Positions 43,591 through 51,922 of a DNA stretch of 64,000 nucleotides are shown one piece after another. Source of the DNA: Sphingomonas sp. Leaf208 (GTDB lineage: Bacteria > Pseudomonadota > Alphaproteobacteria > Sphingomonadales > Sphingomonadaceae); NCBI RefSeq assembly GCF_001421415.1, contig NZ_LMKH01000001.1, forward strand, positions 665,689-729,688. The letters are read 5' to 3'. The first letter of the stretch is position 1. Each line of letters opens with the position of its first letter. The position numbers were made by a program, and so were the translations under genes. Under the pieces are notes generated by a model that searched no databases, was not told the DNA's origin, and saw only the letters and a program-made list of their open reading frames with translations.

Positions 43591-45219
43591 TTACCGGCCG
43601 TTGCAGTTGAAGTAGACCGAGGTGAAGATCGGCGGGCCCTGGTCCTGTTTCGAGGCATCGGCCGCGCGGATCGTCGAGCGATCGGCCTGGCTGGTTTCCT
43701 GCGCGATCAGGTTGAGACAGGCGACGGTCGCCGGCGACTTCACGATGCCGTTGATGAAGCGCATGTCCGAACCACCACGCTGGCGGATCGCTGCCGGCGC
43801 AAGCGCGGTCTGCACGAACGTGAAGTTCGAATACTGACCGAAGGTACGGGGCAGCAGGTCCTCGGCACCGTTCGAGTCGATCTCGGTCGAGAATGAGTCG
43901 GCGGTCGCACCCAGCAGGCGCTGTGCGGCGATGATGAACTGCATGAAGCCGCGATAGCCGTTGTCGATATCGTAGCCGTCGTCGTCTGCGCCGGTGACCG
44001 CGAAATACTTGATGTTCGTGGTGCCGCCGAAGATCTCGATGCCGTCATCGGCCGAGTTGTGGCTCTGGACGTGATCGATCGTCGTGCCCGAACCGGTACC
44101 GCCGAGCGTCAGGCCCTGAAGCTCGTTGCCGTCGCTGATCGCGATGCCGCTGTAGCGGATCTGGACATACTGCATCGTGCCGCTGTTGTCGGCTGCCGTC
44201 GGGCCACCGTAGAAGCGCCCGGTGACGCCTTCGATCGCCTGCTGGCAGGTCGTGCTCGTGCCGCCGGCGTTGTTCGGGCCGGTTCCGGTGGCGCAGACCG
44301 CGACGGGTGCGCGACCGAGCAGGATGATCCCGCCCCACTGGCCCTGCGTCGCATCGCTGACGCCGTTGGCGGTCAGGTTCTGCTGCGACGTGAAGATGAT
44401 CGGTGCATCGCGCGTACCGACGGCGCTGATCTTCGACCCGCGATTGACGAGCAGGAGATCGGCGGTGACTTCGGTCGAGTCCGCGGCGACGACGACGCCC
44501 GGTGCGATCGTCAGCGTCACGCCGGTATCGGCACCGGTCGTGCCGACATCGGCGCCGACTTCGGTCTGGCCGCGCAGGCGGTAGAACACGCCGGCGATCT
44601 TCGGCAGCGTCAGGCTGGACGTGATGTTGGTCGGCAGGCGGCAGGCGCGGAACGTCTGGACCAGGCCGTCATCGATCGTGCCGGTCGGGCACGCTGCGGC
44701 CGAACCGCCAGCGCCGACGGCAGGAACCGCGGTGCAGCGCGCGGTCGTGCTGCCGCCGAACTCGGCCGACGTGGAGGCGCAGGTCCAGCCCTGGAACGCG
44801 GTGTCGGTCGGGCCGTTGAGCGCGCCGACGAAGTTGGTGCTGGCGAAGAACGGGTTGATCGACGACGGGTCGGTCGCGGTCGTGGCGGACGTCGCGGCGG
44901 TCGGGTACACGCCGGTCAGGACGTTGGTGCCGCTGACGTTGTTGTTGGTGCCGGCGTTGACGATCGCAAGCTGCTCATCGGCGCTGATCGTGATCGTGCC
45001 GTCCGAGCGGCCGCCCGAGGTCGAGGCGAACTGCGCTGCCGTGATCGCCGACGGGGTTGGCGTCGGGGTGGACGGCGTCGGGGTCGGCGTAGCTGGCGGG
45101 GTGATGATCACCGTGCCTGCGCCCGGCGAAGCGACGTCGTCGGCACCGCCGCAAGCGGTGAGTGCGAGGCAGGCCGTGCCGGTCAGCAGGATCGTGCCGA
45201 GGCGAGTAAAGCTGGTCAT
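43591..45219 (-). CDS. Surface lipoprotein with beta-helix domain, ElpS-like candidate
   Basis: This 542-residue protein has a lipobox (TACLALTAC, Cys about 23) followed by Gly, so outer-membrane sorting is likely. A Pro/Thr repeat linker (TPTPTPSTPTPTP) leads into a right-handed beta-helix type body. The body has repeated motifs GQWGGIILLGRAP, YVQIRYSG, GSGTTIDHVQSHNSADDGIE and the acidic GADDDGYDIDNGYRG. Multiple Cys pairs suggest disulfides. GGGAG lies 8 nt before the ATG, and a six-repeat Pho-box-like array lies 89 nt upstream. The gene is next to a TonB receptor and the T2SS operon. This organisation recalls Caulobacter ElpS, a phosphate-starvation lipoprotein whose release needs the adjacent T2SS. 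That homology is an inference from memory and context. Confidence 0.8.
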   Translation of the reverse strand: MTSFTRLGTILLTGTACLALTACGGADDVASPGAGTVIITPPATPTPTPSTPTPTPSAITAAQFASTSGGRSDGTITISADEQLAIVNAGTNNNVSGTNVLTGVYPTAATSATTATDPSSINPFFASTNFVGALNGPTDTAFQGWTCASTSAEFGGSTTARCTAVPAVGAGGSAAACPTGTIDDGLVQTFRACRLPTNITSSLTLPKIAGVFYRLRGQTEVGADVGTTGADTGVTLTIAPGVVVAADSTEVTADLLLVNRGSKISAVGTRDAPIIFTSQQNLTANGVSDATQGQWGGIILLGRAPVAVCATGTGPNNAGGTSTTCQQAIEGVTGRFYGGPTAADNSGTMQYVQIRYSGIAISDGNELQGLTLGGTGSGTTIDHVQSHNSADDGIEIFGGTTNIKYFAVTGADDDGYDIDNGYRGFMQFIIAAQRLLGATADSFSTEIDSNGAEDLLPRTFGQYSNFTFVQTALAPAAIRQRGGSDMRFINGIVKSPATVACLNLIAQETSQADRSTIRAADASKQDQGPPIFTSVYFNCNGR

Positions 45220-45307
45220 GCGAAGGACTCCCGAGTCGTACCGTTGATTGTTCGGATCGACCCAGGCTCCCCCCTGCCGACCGTGACATGGCGGTTAGGC
45301 TGGCCAG

Positions 45308-45369
45308 ATGACGCCGCGATGCGATTTCGATGACGCTTGCATGACTATGATATGACGGTTCGATGACTG
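45308..45369 (-). promoter_or_regulatory. Tandem Pho-box-like array (six 11-bp periodic repeats)
   Basis: On the minus strand 7-mers ending in GTCAT recur with an exact 11-bp period: CAGTCAT, CCGTCAT, TAGTCAT, GCGTCAT, ATCGCAT (degenerate) and GCGTCAT, each separated by 4 bp. The forward-strand ATGAC starts are at 45308, 45330, 45341, 45352 and 45363, plus the degenerate one at 45319. This is the architecture of PhoB operators (7-bp CTGTCAT plus 4-bp spacer). A weak -10, TAACCG (45297-45292), lies 10 bp downstream of the last repeat, which suits a PhoB-activated promoter for the lipoprotein gene. Confidence 0.82.
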
Positions 45370-45528
45370 TCGATTGGGGCGCCGCTGGCGTTCGGGGTTG
45401 AAAACCGCGCTATCGAACACATCTCTTCCGATCCGGCGCGCGATGATTTACAGGCGCTGCTAGAGTCACTGCCCACGCATTCCTGCGTGCGGACGGTCAG
45501 ACCGATATTACAGGATTATCTCACGACA
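45370..45528. other. Gap upstream of the DUF6481 gene
   Basis: Between the Pho-box array and the plus-strand small gene I see no coding frame with support, no RNA gene and no convincing promoter hexamers. With the Pho-box region (45220-45369) it forms a 309-nt gene-free stretch. Confidence 0.5.
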
Positions 45529-45864
45529 ATGGCCTCTTTCAAGGACCCCAGCTTCCAGGACCGTACGAGCAGCGCAGCCGCCGCCAAGCAGAAGGCGCTC
45601 GAAGCGCTGCGCGCCAAGCCGCCGATCGACGAAGCCGTCGTAGCCGAGCGCCTTGCCGCGCGCGAGGCCAAGGAATTGGCCGAGCGCGAGAAGCGCGCTG
45701 CGAAGCGTGCTGCAGAGGATGAGGCCAAGGCTGTGAAGAAGGCTGAGGCCGAGGCTGCTGCTGCCAAGAAGCGCGAGGCTGAGGCTAAGGTCGAATTGAC
45801 CGACGCCGAGAAGAAGGCGATTCGTGACGCTAAGTATGCGGCGCGGAAGAACAAGAAGAAGTGA
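45529..45864 (+). CDS. DUF6481-family small Ala/Lys/Glu-rich protein
   Basis: This 111-residue highly charged protein starts MASFKDPSFQDRTSSAAAAK and continues as one long Ala/Lys/Glu/Arg helix or coiled coil to a basic end (YAARKNKKK). The N-terminal FKDPSFQDR motif is the recognisable part of this alphaproteobacterial family. There is no signal or membrane span. The function is unknown. A weak AGGA lies upstream of the ATG. Its end converges on the efflux outer-membrane gene across two palindromic repeats. Confidence 0.8.
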   Translation: MASFKDPSFQDRTSSAAAAKQKALEALRAKPPIDEAVVAERLAAREAKELAEREKRAAKRAAEDEAKAVKKAEAEAAAAKKREAEAKVELTDAEKKAIRDAKYAARKNKKK

Positions 45865-45940
45865 TTTTGGGCGGTCGTTTGGCCACCCATTTTTGATTTG
45901 CCCATTACCCGCTTGAAGCAACCGTCTCCAAAAAGACCGC

Positions 45941-46043
45941 CACCCCGGCGAAGGCCGGGGCCCAGTTGGCAAGGTCGAGGTAACGAAGCGCAGTCTACCG
46001 TTGGCAACGTCCCCCAGCTGGGCCCCGGCCTTCGCCGGGGTGG
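45941..46043 (+). repeat. Palindromic repeat, family A copy 3
   Basis: Arms CACCCCGGCGAAGGCCGGGG and the inverted counterpart ending at 46043, with CCCAGTTGG/CCAGCTGGG inner arms. Sits at a convergent gene junction. Confidence 0.9.
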
Positions 46044-46075
46044 TGGCTAAGGAATGGACGAACCCCACCAACTAA

Positions 46076-46134
46076 CTTGTTCTCCCGCGAAGGCGGGAGC
46101 CCAGTCTGGGCTCCCGCCTTCGCGGGAGAACAAC
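46076..46134 (+). repeat. Palindromic repeat, family B copy
   Basis: TTGTTCTCCCGCGAAGGCGG left arm pairs with CCGCCTTCGCGGGAGAACAA right arm around a short CCCAGTCTGGG centre. Nearly identical to the copy at 5376-5434. Confidence 0.9.
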
Positions 46135-46167
46135 TAAGTGTGAGTAACAGAAGGGTTGAAGCGGCCC

Positions 46168-47631
46168 CTACTCCGCCTGCTCCCAACCACCACCCAGCGC
46201 CTTGAACAGCGCCACCGTCAGCTGCCGCAACTGCGCGTCGCTCGACACCAGCTGTTCGCGCGCTGTCAGCACGTCCGTCTCCGCATTCAGCAGCGTCGTC
46301 TGCGCCACGAAGCCGGTCCGGTACTGCGACTCCGCCGCCTTCGCGCTGCTCTGCGCATCGACCACCGCGCGCTGCAAAGCCGCGTTCCGCCGCCGCTCGG
46401 CAGCAATCTGCGCGAGCGGATCCTCGACGTCGCGCAACGCCTGCAACACCGTCGAGCGATAGCGCAGATACGCCTGCTCGCGGTCTTCCTCGCGCGACTT
46501 CACGGTCGACTTGCGCCGGCCCCAGTCGAGCAACGGGAACTGCGCAGCGCCCGATGCGGTCAGCTGGAGGCTGTCACCCGAAAACAGATTGCCCAAAGCG
46601 GTCGAGATCAGCTGACTCATGCCGGTGAGGCTGAACTTCGGATACATATCCGCCACCGCAACGCCGATATCCGCAGTCGAAGCCGCCAGATCGCGTTCGG
46701 CTGCGCGGATGTCGGGGCGACGACGCAACAGCTCCGACGGCAATCCCGCCGGGATCGTTGGCACACCGAGCGGTGCGACCGACGGCGCCGCGAGTTCGGC
46801 CATCAGCGTCGCGGGCGGCTCGCCGAGCAGGATCGCCAGCGCGTGCATGCGGACGTCGACATCGGCGCGGACCGGCTCGGCTCGCGCTTCGGTCGAGGTG
46901 ATCGACGCGCGCTGACGCGTGACGTCGATCGGCGGGACGAGGCCGACCTTGGCCGTGTTGCCCGCGATCTCGAGCGCCCGACGCTGGCGGACGATCTCGC
47001 CCTCGATCGTCGCGATCTGCGCCTGGTCGAGCCGCAACGCGAAATAGGCCTGCGCGACTTCCGCGGCCAAAGTCACTGCTGCGTCGCGCTTCGACCAGAC
47101 CGCCGCTTCGGTCCGCGCCCGCGCGCCTTCGGTGCTGCGCCGGACTCCACCGAACAGGTCGAGCTCCCAGCTTGCATCGAAGCCGACCGAGTAGGTCGTG
47201 ATCCCGCTGCCGGGGAGCGCGATGCCGCCGGTCGAGCCGGTGCCCCCTGCCCCCGTGCCGCCGCTGAACGCGCGTGCGATCGACGAGAGGCCGGCATTCT
47301 TGCTGAACTCGATATGGCTTGGGCTGGCGCTGGCGTTGACGCTCGGCAACCCTTGCGAGCGTGCGACGATCTCCTGCAACCGCGCCTGGCGCACGCGCGA
47401 GGCGGCGATCGCGATGTCAGGATTGCCCTTCAGCGCGCGCTCGACCAGCCCGTCGAGTTGCGGATCGCCGAATACCGACCACCAGCGGGCCAGGTCAACC
47501 GAAGTACCGACGCTAGCCTGCGGACCGACGAACGCCGGCGGTACCGCCATTTCGGGGGCGACGTAATTCGGGCCGACGGTGCACCCCGCGAGCAGGGTCG
47601 CAACCGCAACCACCATGAACCGCGCACGCAT
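46168..47631 (-). CDS. Efflux outer-membrane lipoprotein (NodT/OprM-type channel)
   Basis: This 487-residue TolC-superfamily lipoprotein has a lipobox (VATLLAGC), the NodT signature VGPNYVAPE after the cysteine, and two OEP repeats rich in Ala/Gln/Arg coiled coil (about 60-250 and 270-470). The ATG at 47631 overlaps the transporter stop by one base (TGATG). It supplies the outer-membrane duct for the EmrAB-like pump encoded upstream. An alternative TTG one codon earlier is unlikely. Confidence 0.92.
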   Translation of the reverse strand: MRARFMVVAVATLLAGCTVGPNYVAPEMAVPPAFVGPQASVGTSVDLARWWSVFGDPQLDGLVERALKGNPDIAIAASRVRQARLQEIVARSQGLPSVNASASPSHIEFSKNAGLSSIARAFSGGTGAGGTGSTGGIALPGSGITTYSVGFDASWELDLFGGVRRSTEGARARTEAAVWSKRDAAVTLAAEVAQAYFALRLDQAQIATIEGEIVRQRRALEIAGNTAKVGLVPPIDVTRQRASITSTEARAEPVRADVDVRMHALAILLGEPPATLMAELAAPSVAPLGVPTIPAGLPSELLRRRPDIRAAERDLAASTADIGVAVADMYPKFSLTGMSQLISTALGNLFSGDSLQLTASGAAQFPLLDWGRRKSTVKSREEDREQAYLRYRSTVLQALRDVEDPLAQIAAERRRNAALQRAVVDAQSSAKAAESQYRTGFVAQTTLLNAETDVLTAREQLVSSDAQLRQLTVALFKALGGGWEQAE

Positions 47632-49247
47632 CAATGCATCCCTCCCGAGGGGGCGCTGCCGGTCTTGCCGGAGCGCATGAATAGAACCAGTGGCGCGACG
47701 ACCAGCACGACTACCATCATCGCGCGGAACACGTCGAGGAACGCGAGCATCGTCGCCTGCCGCTGCATCTGGCTGTAGAGAACGGCCAAGGGCGTCGTCG
47801 CATCGCCCTGCCCGCCGAACACGCTCGTCGCCTTCTGCATCCAGTCGTTATAGTTCGGATCGAGCGGGTTGAGCGTCTGCGTCAGTTCCGACTGGTGACG
47901 CTGCAATCCGCCCGCGAGCTGAGTCTGCGCGAAGCAGATGCCAATCGTGCCGCCAAGATTGCGCGAGACGTTGAGCAGGCTCGATGCCTGCGCGGTCTGC
48001 GTCTGCTTGAGCCCGACATAGGCGATCGCGTTGATCGGCACGAACAGGAATGGCAGCGCCATCGCCTGGAACAGCCGCGCGAACGCCGCGTCGGAGAAGG
48101 CGATGTCGGCGGTCAGGTGGCTCATGTTCCACAGCGCGAACGCCTGCACCAGCAACGCCGGGAACAGCAGGAAGCGAACGTCGACCAGCCCGCTCAGCCG
48201 GCCCGCGAACGGCACCATGACAAGCGTCGCGAGACCGCCGGCGGTCAGCGCGAGCCCTGCATCGAGCGAGCTGTAGCCGAGCACCTGTTGCAGCATCTGC
48301 GGAATCAGCTGCGTGGTGCCGAACAAGATCATGCCGGTGACGCCCATTACGCCGATCGTCAGCGCGAAGTTGCGGTTCTTCAGCAGCTTGAGGTCGATCA
48401 CCGGGTCCTCGTGGTTCAGCTCCCAGATGACGAGCGTGACCAGCGACACCGCGGCGATGATCGCCGACATGACGATGAACCCACTCGAAAACCAATCCTC
48501 GCGCTCGCCGCGATCGAAGGTGAGTTCGAGGAAGCCGAGCCCGAGCGCGACCAGCGCGACGCCGACATAGTCGATCGTCAGGCCGTTCTTGAAGCGCTCG
48601 TCACGGTCCTTCTTCACCTGGTCCGGCTCGTCGACGAAGGTCTCGACCAGGAACCACGCGGCGATGCCGACCGGCACGTTGATCAGGAAGACCCAGTGCC
48701 AGCTCGAATATTCGACGATGTAGCCGCCGAGCGTCGGCCCGAGCACGGGGCCGACGACGACGACGATCGCGAAGGCGGCGAACGCCATCCCGCGTTGTTT
48801 CGGCGGGAAGGTGTCGGCGAGGATCGACTGCTCGACCGGCGCCAGGCCACCGCCGCCAATGCCTTGCAGCACGCGGGCGACGACGAGCGTAGCGATATTG
48901 GGCGCAAGGCCGCACATCAGCGAGGCAAGCGTGAACAGGGCGATCGACAGCAGGAAATACCGCTTTCGACCGATCGCGTCCGACAGCCAGCCCGAGATCG
49001 GGATGACGATCGCGTTGGCGACGAGGTAGCTGGTCAGCACCCAGGTCGCCTGATCGGTGGTGATCGACAGCCCGCCCGAGATATGATCGAGCGCGACGTT
49101 GGCGATCGAGGTGTCGAGCACCTCCATGAAGGTCGGGATCGAGATGATCGCGACGATCAGCCACGGGCTGTACTTGCCCGCCGCCGACCGGCTTGGCGAC
49201 CAGACATGGCCGCCGCCCGCATCAGCTTTCGCGGGAGCTTTCGCCAC
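47631..49247 (-). CDS. DHA2-family MFS multidrug transporter (EmrB/QacA type)
   Basis: This 538-residue drug:H+ antiporter has fourteen predicted spans. Motifs include the first-helix signature FMEVLDTSIANVAL (D at the end of the LDxTxVNVALP-type motif), motif A GWLSDAIGRKRYF, and motif C GPVLGPTLGGYI. A large loop lies near residues 480-500. The start is a GTG at 49247, just after the stop of the fusion protein gene. Together with the HlyD-type adaptor and NodT-type channel it forms a tripartite efflux system. Confidence 0.93.
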   Translation of the reverse strand: MAKAPAKADAGGGHVWSPSRSAAGKYSPWLIVAIISIPTFMEVLDTSIANVALDHISGGLSITTDQATWVLTSYLVANAIVIPISGWLSDAIGRKRYFLLSIALFTLASLMCGLAPNIATLVVARVLQGIGGGGLAPVEQSILADTFPPKQRGMAFAAFAIVVVVGPVLGPTLGGYIVEYSSWHWVFLINVPVGIAAWFLVETFVDEPDQVKKDRDERFKNGLTIDYVGVALVALGLGFLELTFDRGEREDWFSSGFIVMSAIIAAVSLVTLVIWELNHEDPVIDLKLLKNRNFALTIGVMGVTGMILFGTTQLIPQMLQQVLGYSSLDAGLALTAGGLATLVMVPFAGRLSGLVDVRFLLFPALLVQAFALWNMSHLTADIAFSDAAFARLFQAMALPFLFVPINAIAYVGLKQTQTAQASSLLNVSRNLGGTIGICFAQTQLAGGLQRHQSELTQTLNPLDPNYNDWMQKATSVFGGQGDATTPLAVLYSQMQRQATMLAFLDVFRAMMVVVLVVAPLVLFMRSGKTGSAPSGGMH

Positions 49248-49248
49248 C

Positions 49249-50418
49249 TCAGCGGACCTTGACGGTCGGCACCACCGACATGCCGGGGCCGATCGGATAG
49301 CGCTTCGGATCGGGGCCGTTCTTGGCGTCGAACACGATCCGTACGGGGACGCGCTGGACGACCTTCACATAGTTGCCGGTCGCGTTCTGCGGGGGCAGCA
49401 GGGCGAACGCCTGGCCAGCGCCGCGCTGGATCGAGTCGACATGACCCTTGAAGTCGACGCCGGGATACGCGTCGACATGGATCTCGACGGGCTGGCCGAT
49501 CTTCATCAGCGTGAGCTGCGTTTCCTTGAAGTTGGCCGTCACCCACATTTTATCAGGGACGATCGCCATCAGCTGCGTGCCGGGCGCGACATAGGAGCCG
49601 ACATTGACCGAGCGGTTGACGACCTGGCCCGCGACCGGCGCGGTCAGGCGGAGATCGCCGATCGTTACGTTCGCCTGATCGACCTGCGCGCGGCGGGCGT
49701 CGATCACCGACTTGGCCGCACCCACCTGCTTCCTGGCGACGCTGATCTGGGCGGTGGCGGTGTCGATCTGCTCGCGGGCGGCGGCGGCATCGGCGGCGGT
49801 CTGGCGCGCGGTGGCGCGCGCCTGATCGAGCTGTTGGCCGGCGACCGCGCTCGGATCGAGCCGCAGCAACGCCTCGTAGCGCGCGAGATCCTGCTGGGCC
49901 TTTACCGCGGCGGCCATTGGGACGCGTGCCTGTGCCGCGGCCTGCTGGCGTTGCGCTTCGGCAGCGGTGACCTGCGCCTGAGCCTGCGCGAACTGTGCGC
50001 GGGCCTGCGATTCGTTCGCCTGCGCCTCGGCGACCTGCGCGTCGCGGCCGGATGCCTTGATGACCGCGAGCAGGCGGCCCGCCTCGACGTGGCGGTTGTC
50101 GATGTCCGCGACCTGCACCAGCGTGCCCGCGACCTGGGGCGCGAGGCGGACGATGTGCGTGTCGACGAACGCGTCGTCGGTCGACTCGAACTGGCGCGCG
50201 TGGAGCCAGTAAAGCACGCCGCCGATGATCAGCCCGCCGACGACGATGACAAGGATGATCCAGAACAGCGGCTTCTTGAAGACCGACGGCTTCTTGTCGG
50301 CCTCGTCCTCAGACTCGTCCTGCTGATCGGTATCGGACTGCTGGTCCTCGCCGTTCGGATCGTCTTTGCGATCCTCATCGTCATGGTTGGCGTCGGAGTG
50401 GTTCGTCTGGTCGGTCAT
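49249..50418 (-). CDS. HlyD/EmrA-family periplasmic adaptor
   Basis: This 389-residue membrane fusion protein has a very acidic cytoplasmic tail (residues 1-45, Asp/Glu/Gln-rich), one membrane helix (FWIILVIVVGGLIIGGVLYWL) and a biotinyl-lipoyl half domain (STDDAFVDTHIVRLAPQVAG). A long Ala/Gln-rich hairpin (about 120-240) and the second lipoyl half (LTAPVAGQVVNRSVNVGSYV) follow. It bridges the MFS pump and the outer-membrane channel. Its ATG overlaps the stop of the TetR gene (ATGA), so regulator and pump are one operon. Confidence 0.93.
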   Translation of the reverse strand: MTDQTNHSDANHDDEDRKDDPNGEDQQSDTDQQDESEDEADKKPSVFKKPLFWIILVIVVGGLIIGGVLYWLHARQFESTDDAFVDTHIVRLAPQVAGTLVQVADIDNRHVEAGRLLAVIKASGRDAQVAEAQANESQARAQFAQAQAQVTAAEAQRQQAAAQARVPMAAAVKAQQDLARYEALLRLDPSAVAGQQLDQARATARQTAADAAAAREQIDTATAQISVARKQVGAAKSVIDARRAQVDQANVTIGDLRLTAPVAGQVVNRSVNVGSYVAPGTQLMAIVPDKMWVTANFKETQLTLMKIGQPVEIHVDAYPGVDFKGHVDSIQRGAGQAFALLPPQNATGNYVKVVQRVPVRIVFDAKNGPDPKRYPIGPGMSVVPTVKVR

Positions 50419-51053
50419 GCCTGGCCCTGTTCTTCAGCACGCATCGAATCGAGAATGGCGTCGATATTGGCGTCGATACGCGCCTTGATATCGAGGATGT
50501 CGTTGGGTTCGAGCACATCGCGCTCGAGCAGTTTGAGACAGGTCGCGCGGTTCGCCCGCAGCGTGATGACCTGCCCCATCAAGGTGATCGTCGCGATCCT
50601 GCCGGTGCGGATCTCGGCGCAGCCGGTGGCGATGCAGACCAGGTCGCTCAGCCTGCGCACCATCTGGCCCATCACGCCGCCATAGATGCGCTCGAACGCC
50701 TCGCCCGGCTTCATCTGTTCGCGGAGCACGAACAGCGTCCAGTCGGCGCTTTCGTTGCTGGCCATCTTGTCCGCGAGTCGGCCGAAGATGCGGTGGATCT
50801 GGGCGCGCGCTTCGCTGGCGTCGTCCGCTGCTACGTCGTGCGACAGCTCGGATGGGTCGCCCATCACGGCCGACATACGCTCGGCGATCCGGTCGGCGGC
50901 GGCGAGGTACAAGCCCTCCTTGCCACCGTAATGATAGGTGATCGAGGACATCGCGGTGCCCGCGGCGGCGGCAATGCCGCGCGTGCTCGCCCCCTCCAGC
51001 CCCTTGATGCCGAATTCGCTGATTGCGATGTCTAGGAGTCGGGACTGGACCAC
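50415..51053 (-). CDS. TetR/AcrR-family regulator of the efflux operon (CecR/DUF1956-like C-terminal domain)
   Basis: This 212-residue repressor has an N-terminal TetR HTH (ISEFGIKGLEGASTRGIAAAAGTAMSSITYHYGGKEGLY spans it; residues about 8-48). The C-terminal effector domain contains REQMKPGEAFERIYGGVM, which resembles DUF1956-type TetR proteins such as CecR. The GTG start at 51053 gives the standard HTH spacing. A perfect 12-bp palindrome lies 13 nt upstream. Position as the first gene of the pump operon suggests autoregulation together with the pump. Confidence 0.9.
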   Translation of the reverse strand: MVQSRLLDIAISEFGIKGLEGASTRGIAAAAGTAMSSITYHYGGKEGLYLAAADRIAERMSAVMGDPSELSHDVAADDASEARAQIHRIFGRLADKMASNESADWTLFVLREQMKPGEAFERIYGGVMGQMVRRLSDLVCIATGCAEIRTGRIATITLMGQVITLRANRATCLKLLERDVLEPNDILDIKARIDANIDAILDSMRAEEQGQA

Positions 51054-51065
51054 GGAGGGCGTTTA

Positions 51066-51077
51066 GTTCGATCGAAC
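51066..51077. promoter_or_regulatory. Candidate TetR operator
   Basis: GTTCGATCGAAC is a perfect 12-bp palindrome 13 nt before the GTG of the TetR-family gene, with a further GAAC just beyond it. The position suits autorepression of the efflux operon. Confidence 0.6.
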
Positions 51078-51147
51078 GAACCAGCCTAATGAAGAAGCTG
51101 TCATGTTGCGTTGAGAGCTTACGTCGGAACCCCTTCCTCGCCGATGT

Positions 51148-51243
51148 CGTCATCCCGGCGCAGGCGGGGATCCATACCGGCGAACGTCACGCGTCTATCG
51201 CTCACGCTTGAGTTTATCGGTTCCCGCCTCCGCGGGAATGACG
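51148..51243 (+). repeat. Palindromic repeat, family B variant
   Basis: The outer arms are GTCATCCCGGCGCAGGCGGG and CCCGCCTCCGCGGGAATGAC around a variable centre of about 55 bp. Located between the TetR gene and tRNA-Val. Confidence 0.78.
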
Positions 51244-51307
51244 GCAGTGCCGTGCACGCCAGAAACAGCAACGCCGGCCCCTTCGTGCGAAGGAACCGGC
51301 GTAAATC

Positions 51308-51382
51308 TGGTGGGCGCGGCTGGGATTGAACCAGCGACCCCACCCGTGTGAAGGGTGTGCTCTACCACTGAGCTACGCGCCC
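51308..51382 (-). tRNA. tRNA-Val (CAC)
   Basis: On the minus strand a 75-nt cloverleaf has a perfect GGGCGCG/CGCGCCC acceptor stem, the anticodon loop TTCACAC (anticodon CAC), a T-arm with TTCAATC and an encoded CCA. Downstream of lon-hupB, a common arrangement for this tRNA. Confidence 0.95.
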
Positions 51383-51402
51383 GAAACTCGTTCGGAAGCG
51401 GG

Positions 51403-51431
51403 CCTTTAGGCAGGGGATGCCCGCCTGTCCA
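51403..51431 (-). promoter_or_regulatory. Sigma70-type promoter of tRNA-Val
   Basis: On the minus strand, TGGACA (51431-51426) and TAAAGG (51408-51403) are 17 bp apart, 20 nt before the tRNA 5' end, followed by a GC-rich discriminator. Confidence 0.62.
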
Positions 51432-51456
51432 GCCCTTTGACGTCGATCACTTCGAT

Positions 51457-51586
51457 CCTCCCCCGCAAGGGGGAGGTGGCGCCGAAGGCGACGGAGGGGG
51501 AGGACCACGCAACGAAGGGTACCGCTTACCGCCCCCTCCGTCAGGCTACCGCCTGCCACCTCCCCCTGGCGGGGGAGGATCGAGGG
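51457..51586 (+). repeat. Palindromic repeat, family C copy
   Basis: The left arm CCTCCCCCGCAAGGGGGAGG and right arm CCTCCCCCTGGCGGGGGAGG, with inner GGAGGGGG/CCCCCTCC arms. It ends 5 nt after the hup stop codon and may serve as its terminator. Confidence 0.85.
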
Positions 51587-51590
51587 GTTG

Positions 51591-51863
51591 TTAGTTGACC
51601 GCGTCCTTCAGGCCCTTGCCGGCCTTGAACTTTGGCTGGGTCGAGGCCTTGATCGTCATCGGCTCGCCGGTGCGGGGATTGCGGCCGGTCGACGCCTTGC
51701 GCTTCGAGATCGAGAACGTGCCGAAACCGACCAGGCGAACCTCGTCGCCCTTCTTGAGCGATGCCTCGATCGCGTCGAACACCGCCTCGACCGCCTTGAC
51801 TGCGTCGGCTTTTACCAGACCGGACGTATCGGCGACCGTCGCGATCAGCTCCTGCTTGTTCAT
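51591..51863 (-). CDS. hupB: DNA-binding protein HU
   Basis: This 90-residue HU-family nucleoid protein has a dimerisation core (MNKQELIATVADTSGL.., AVFDAIEASLKKGDEVRLVGFGTF) and the DNA-clamping arm with RNPRTGEPM. It ends KFKAGKGLKDAVN, as usual for HU rather than IHF. The gene is preceded by a strong promoter (51923-51951) and follows lon, the common lon-hupB order. Confidence 0.97.
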   Translation of the reverse strand: MNKQELIATVADTSGLVKADAVKAVEAVFDAIEASLKKGDEVRLVGFGTFSISKRKASTGRNPRTGEPMTIKASTQPKFKAGKGLKDAVN

Positions 51864-51922
51864 ATAATCCCCCGGAAAAACTCGAATCGGCCACGATAGA
51901 CTCGCGACCGCAATCAGCGCGC

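Larger units (their letters stand above)
45865..46167. other. Convergent intergenic stretch with two repeats
   Basis: This 303-nt gap between the DUF6481 gene and the efflux outer-membrane gene holds one family A and one family B repeat (45941-46043 and 46076-46134). No gene was seen. Confidence 0.6.

Noticed and set aside
47895..49262. 455-codon plus-strand frame opposite the MFS transporter
   Set aside because: Antisense shadow of a conserved transporter gene.
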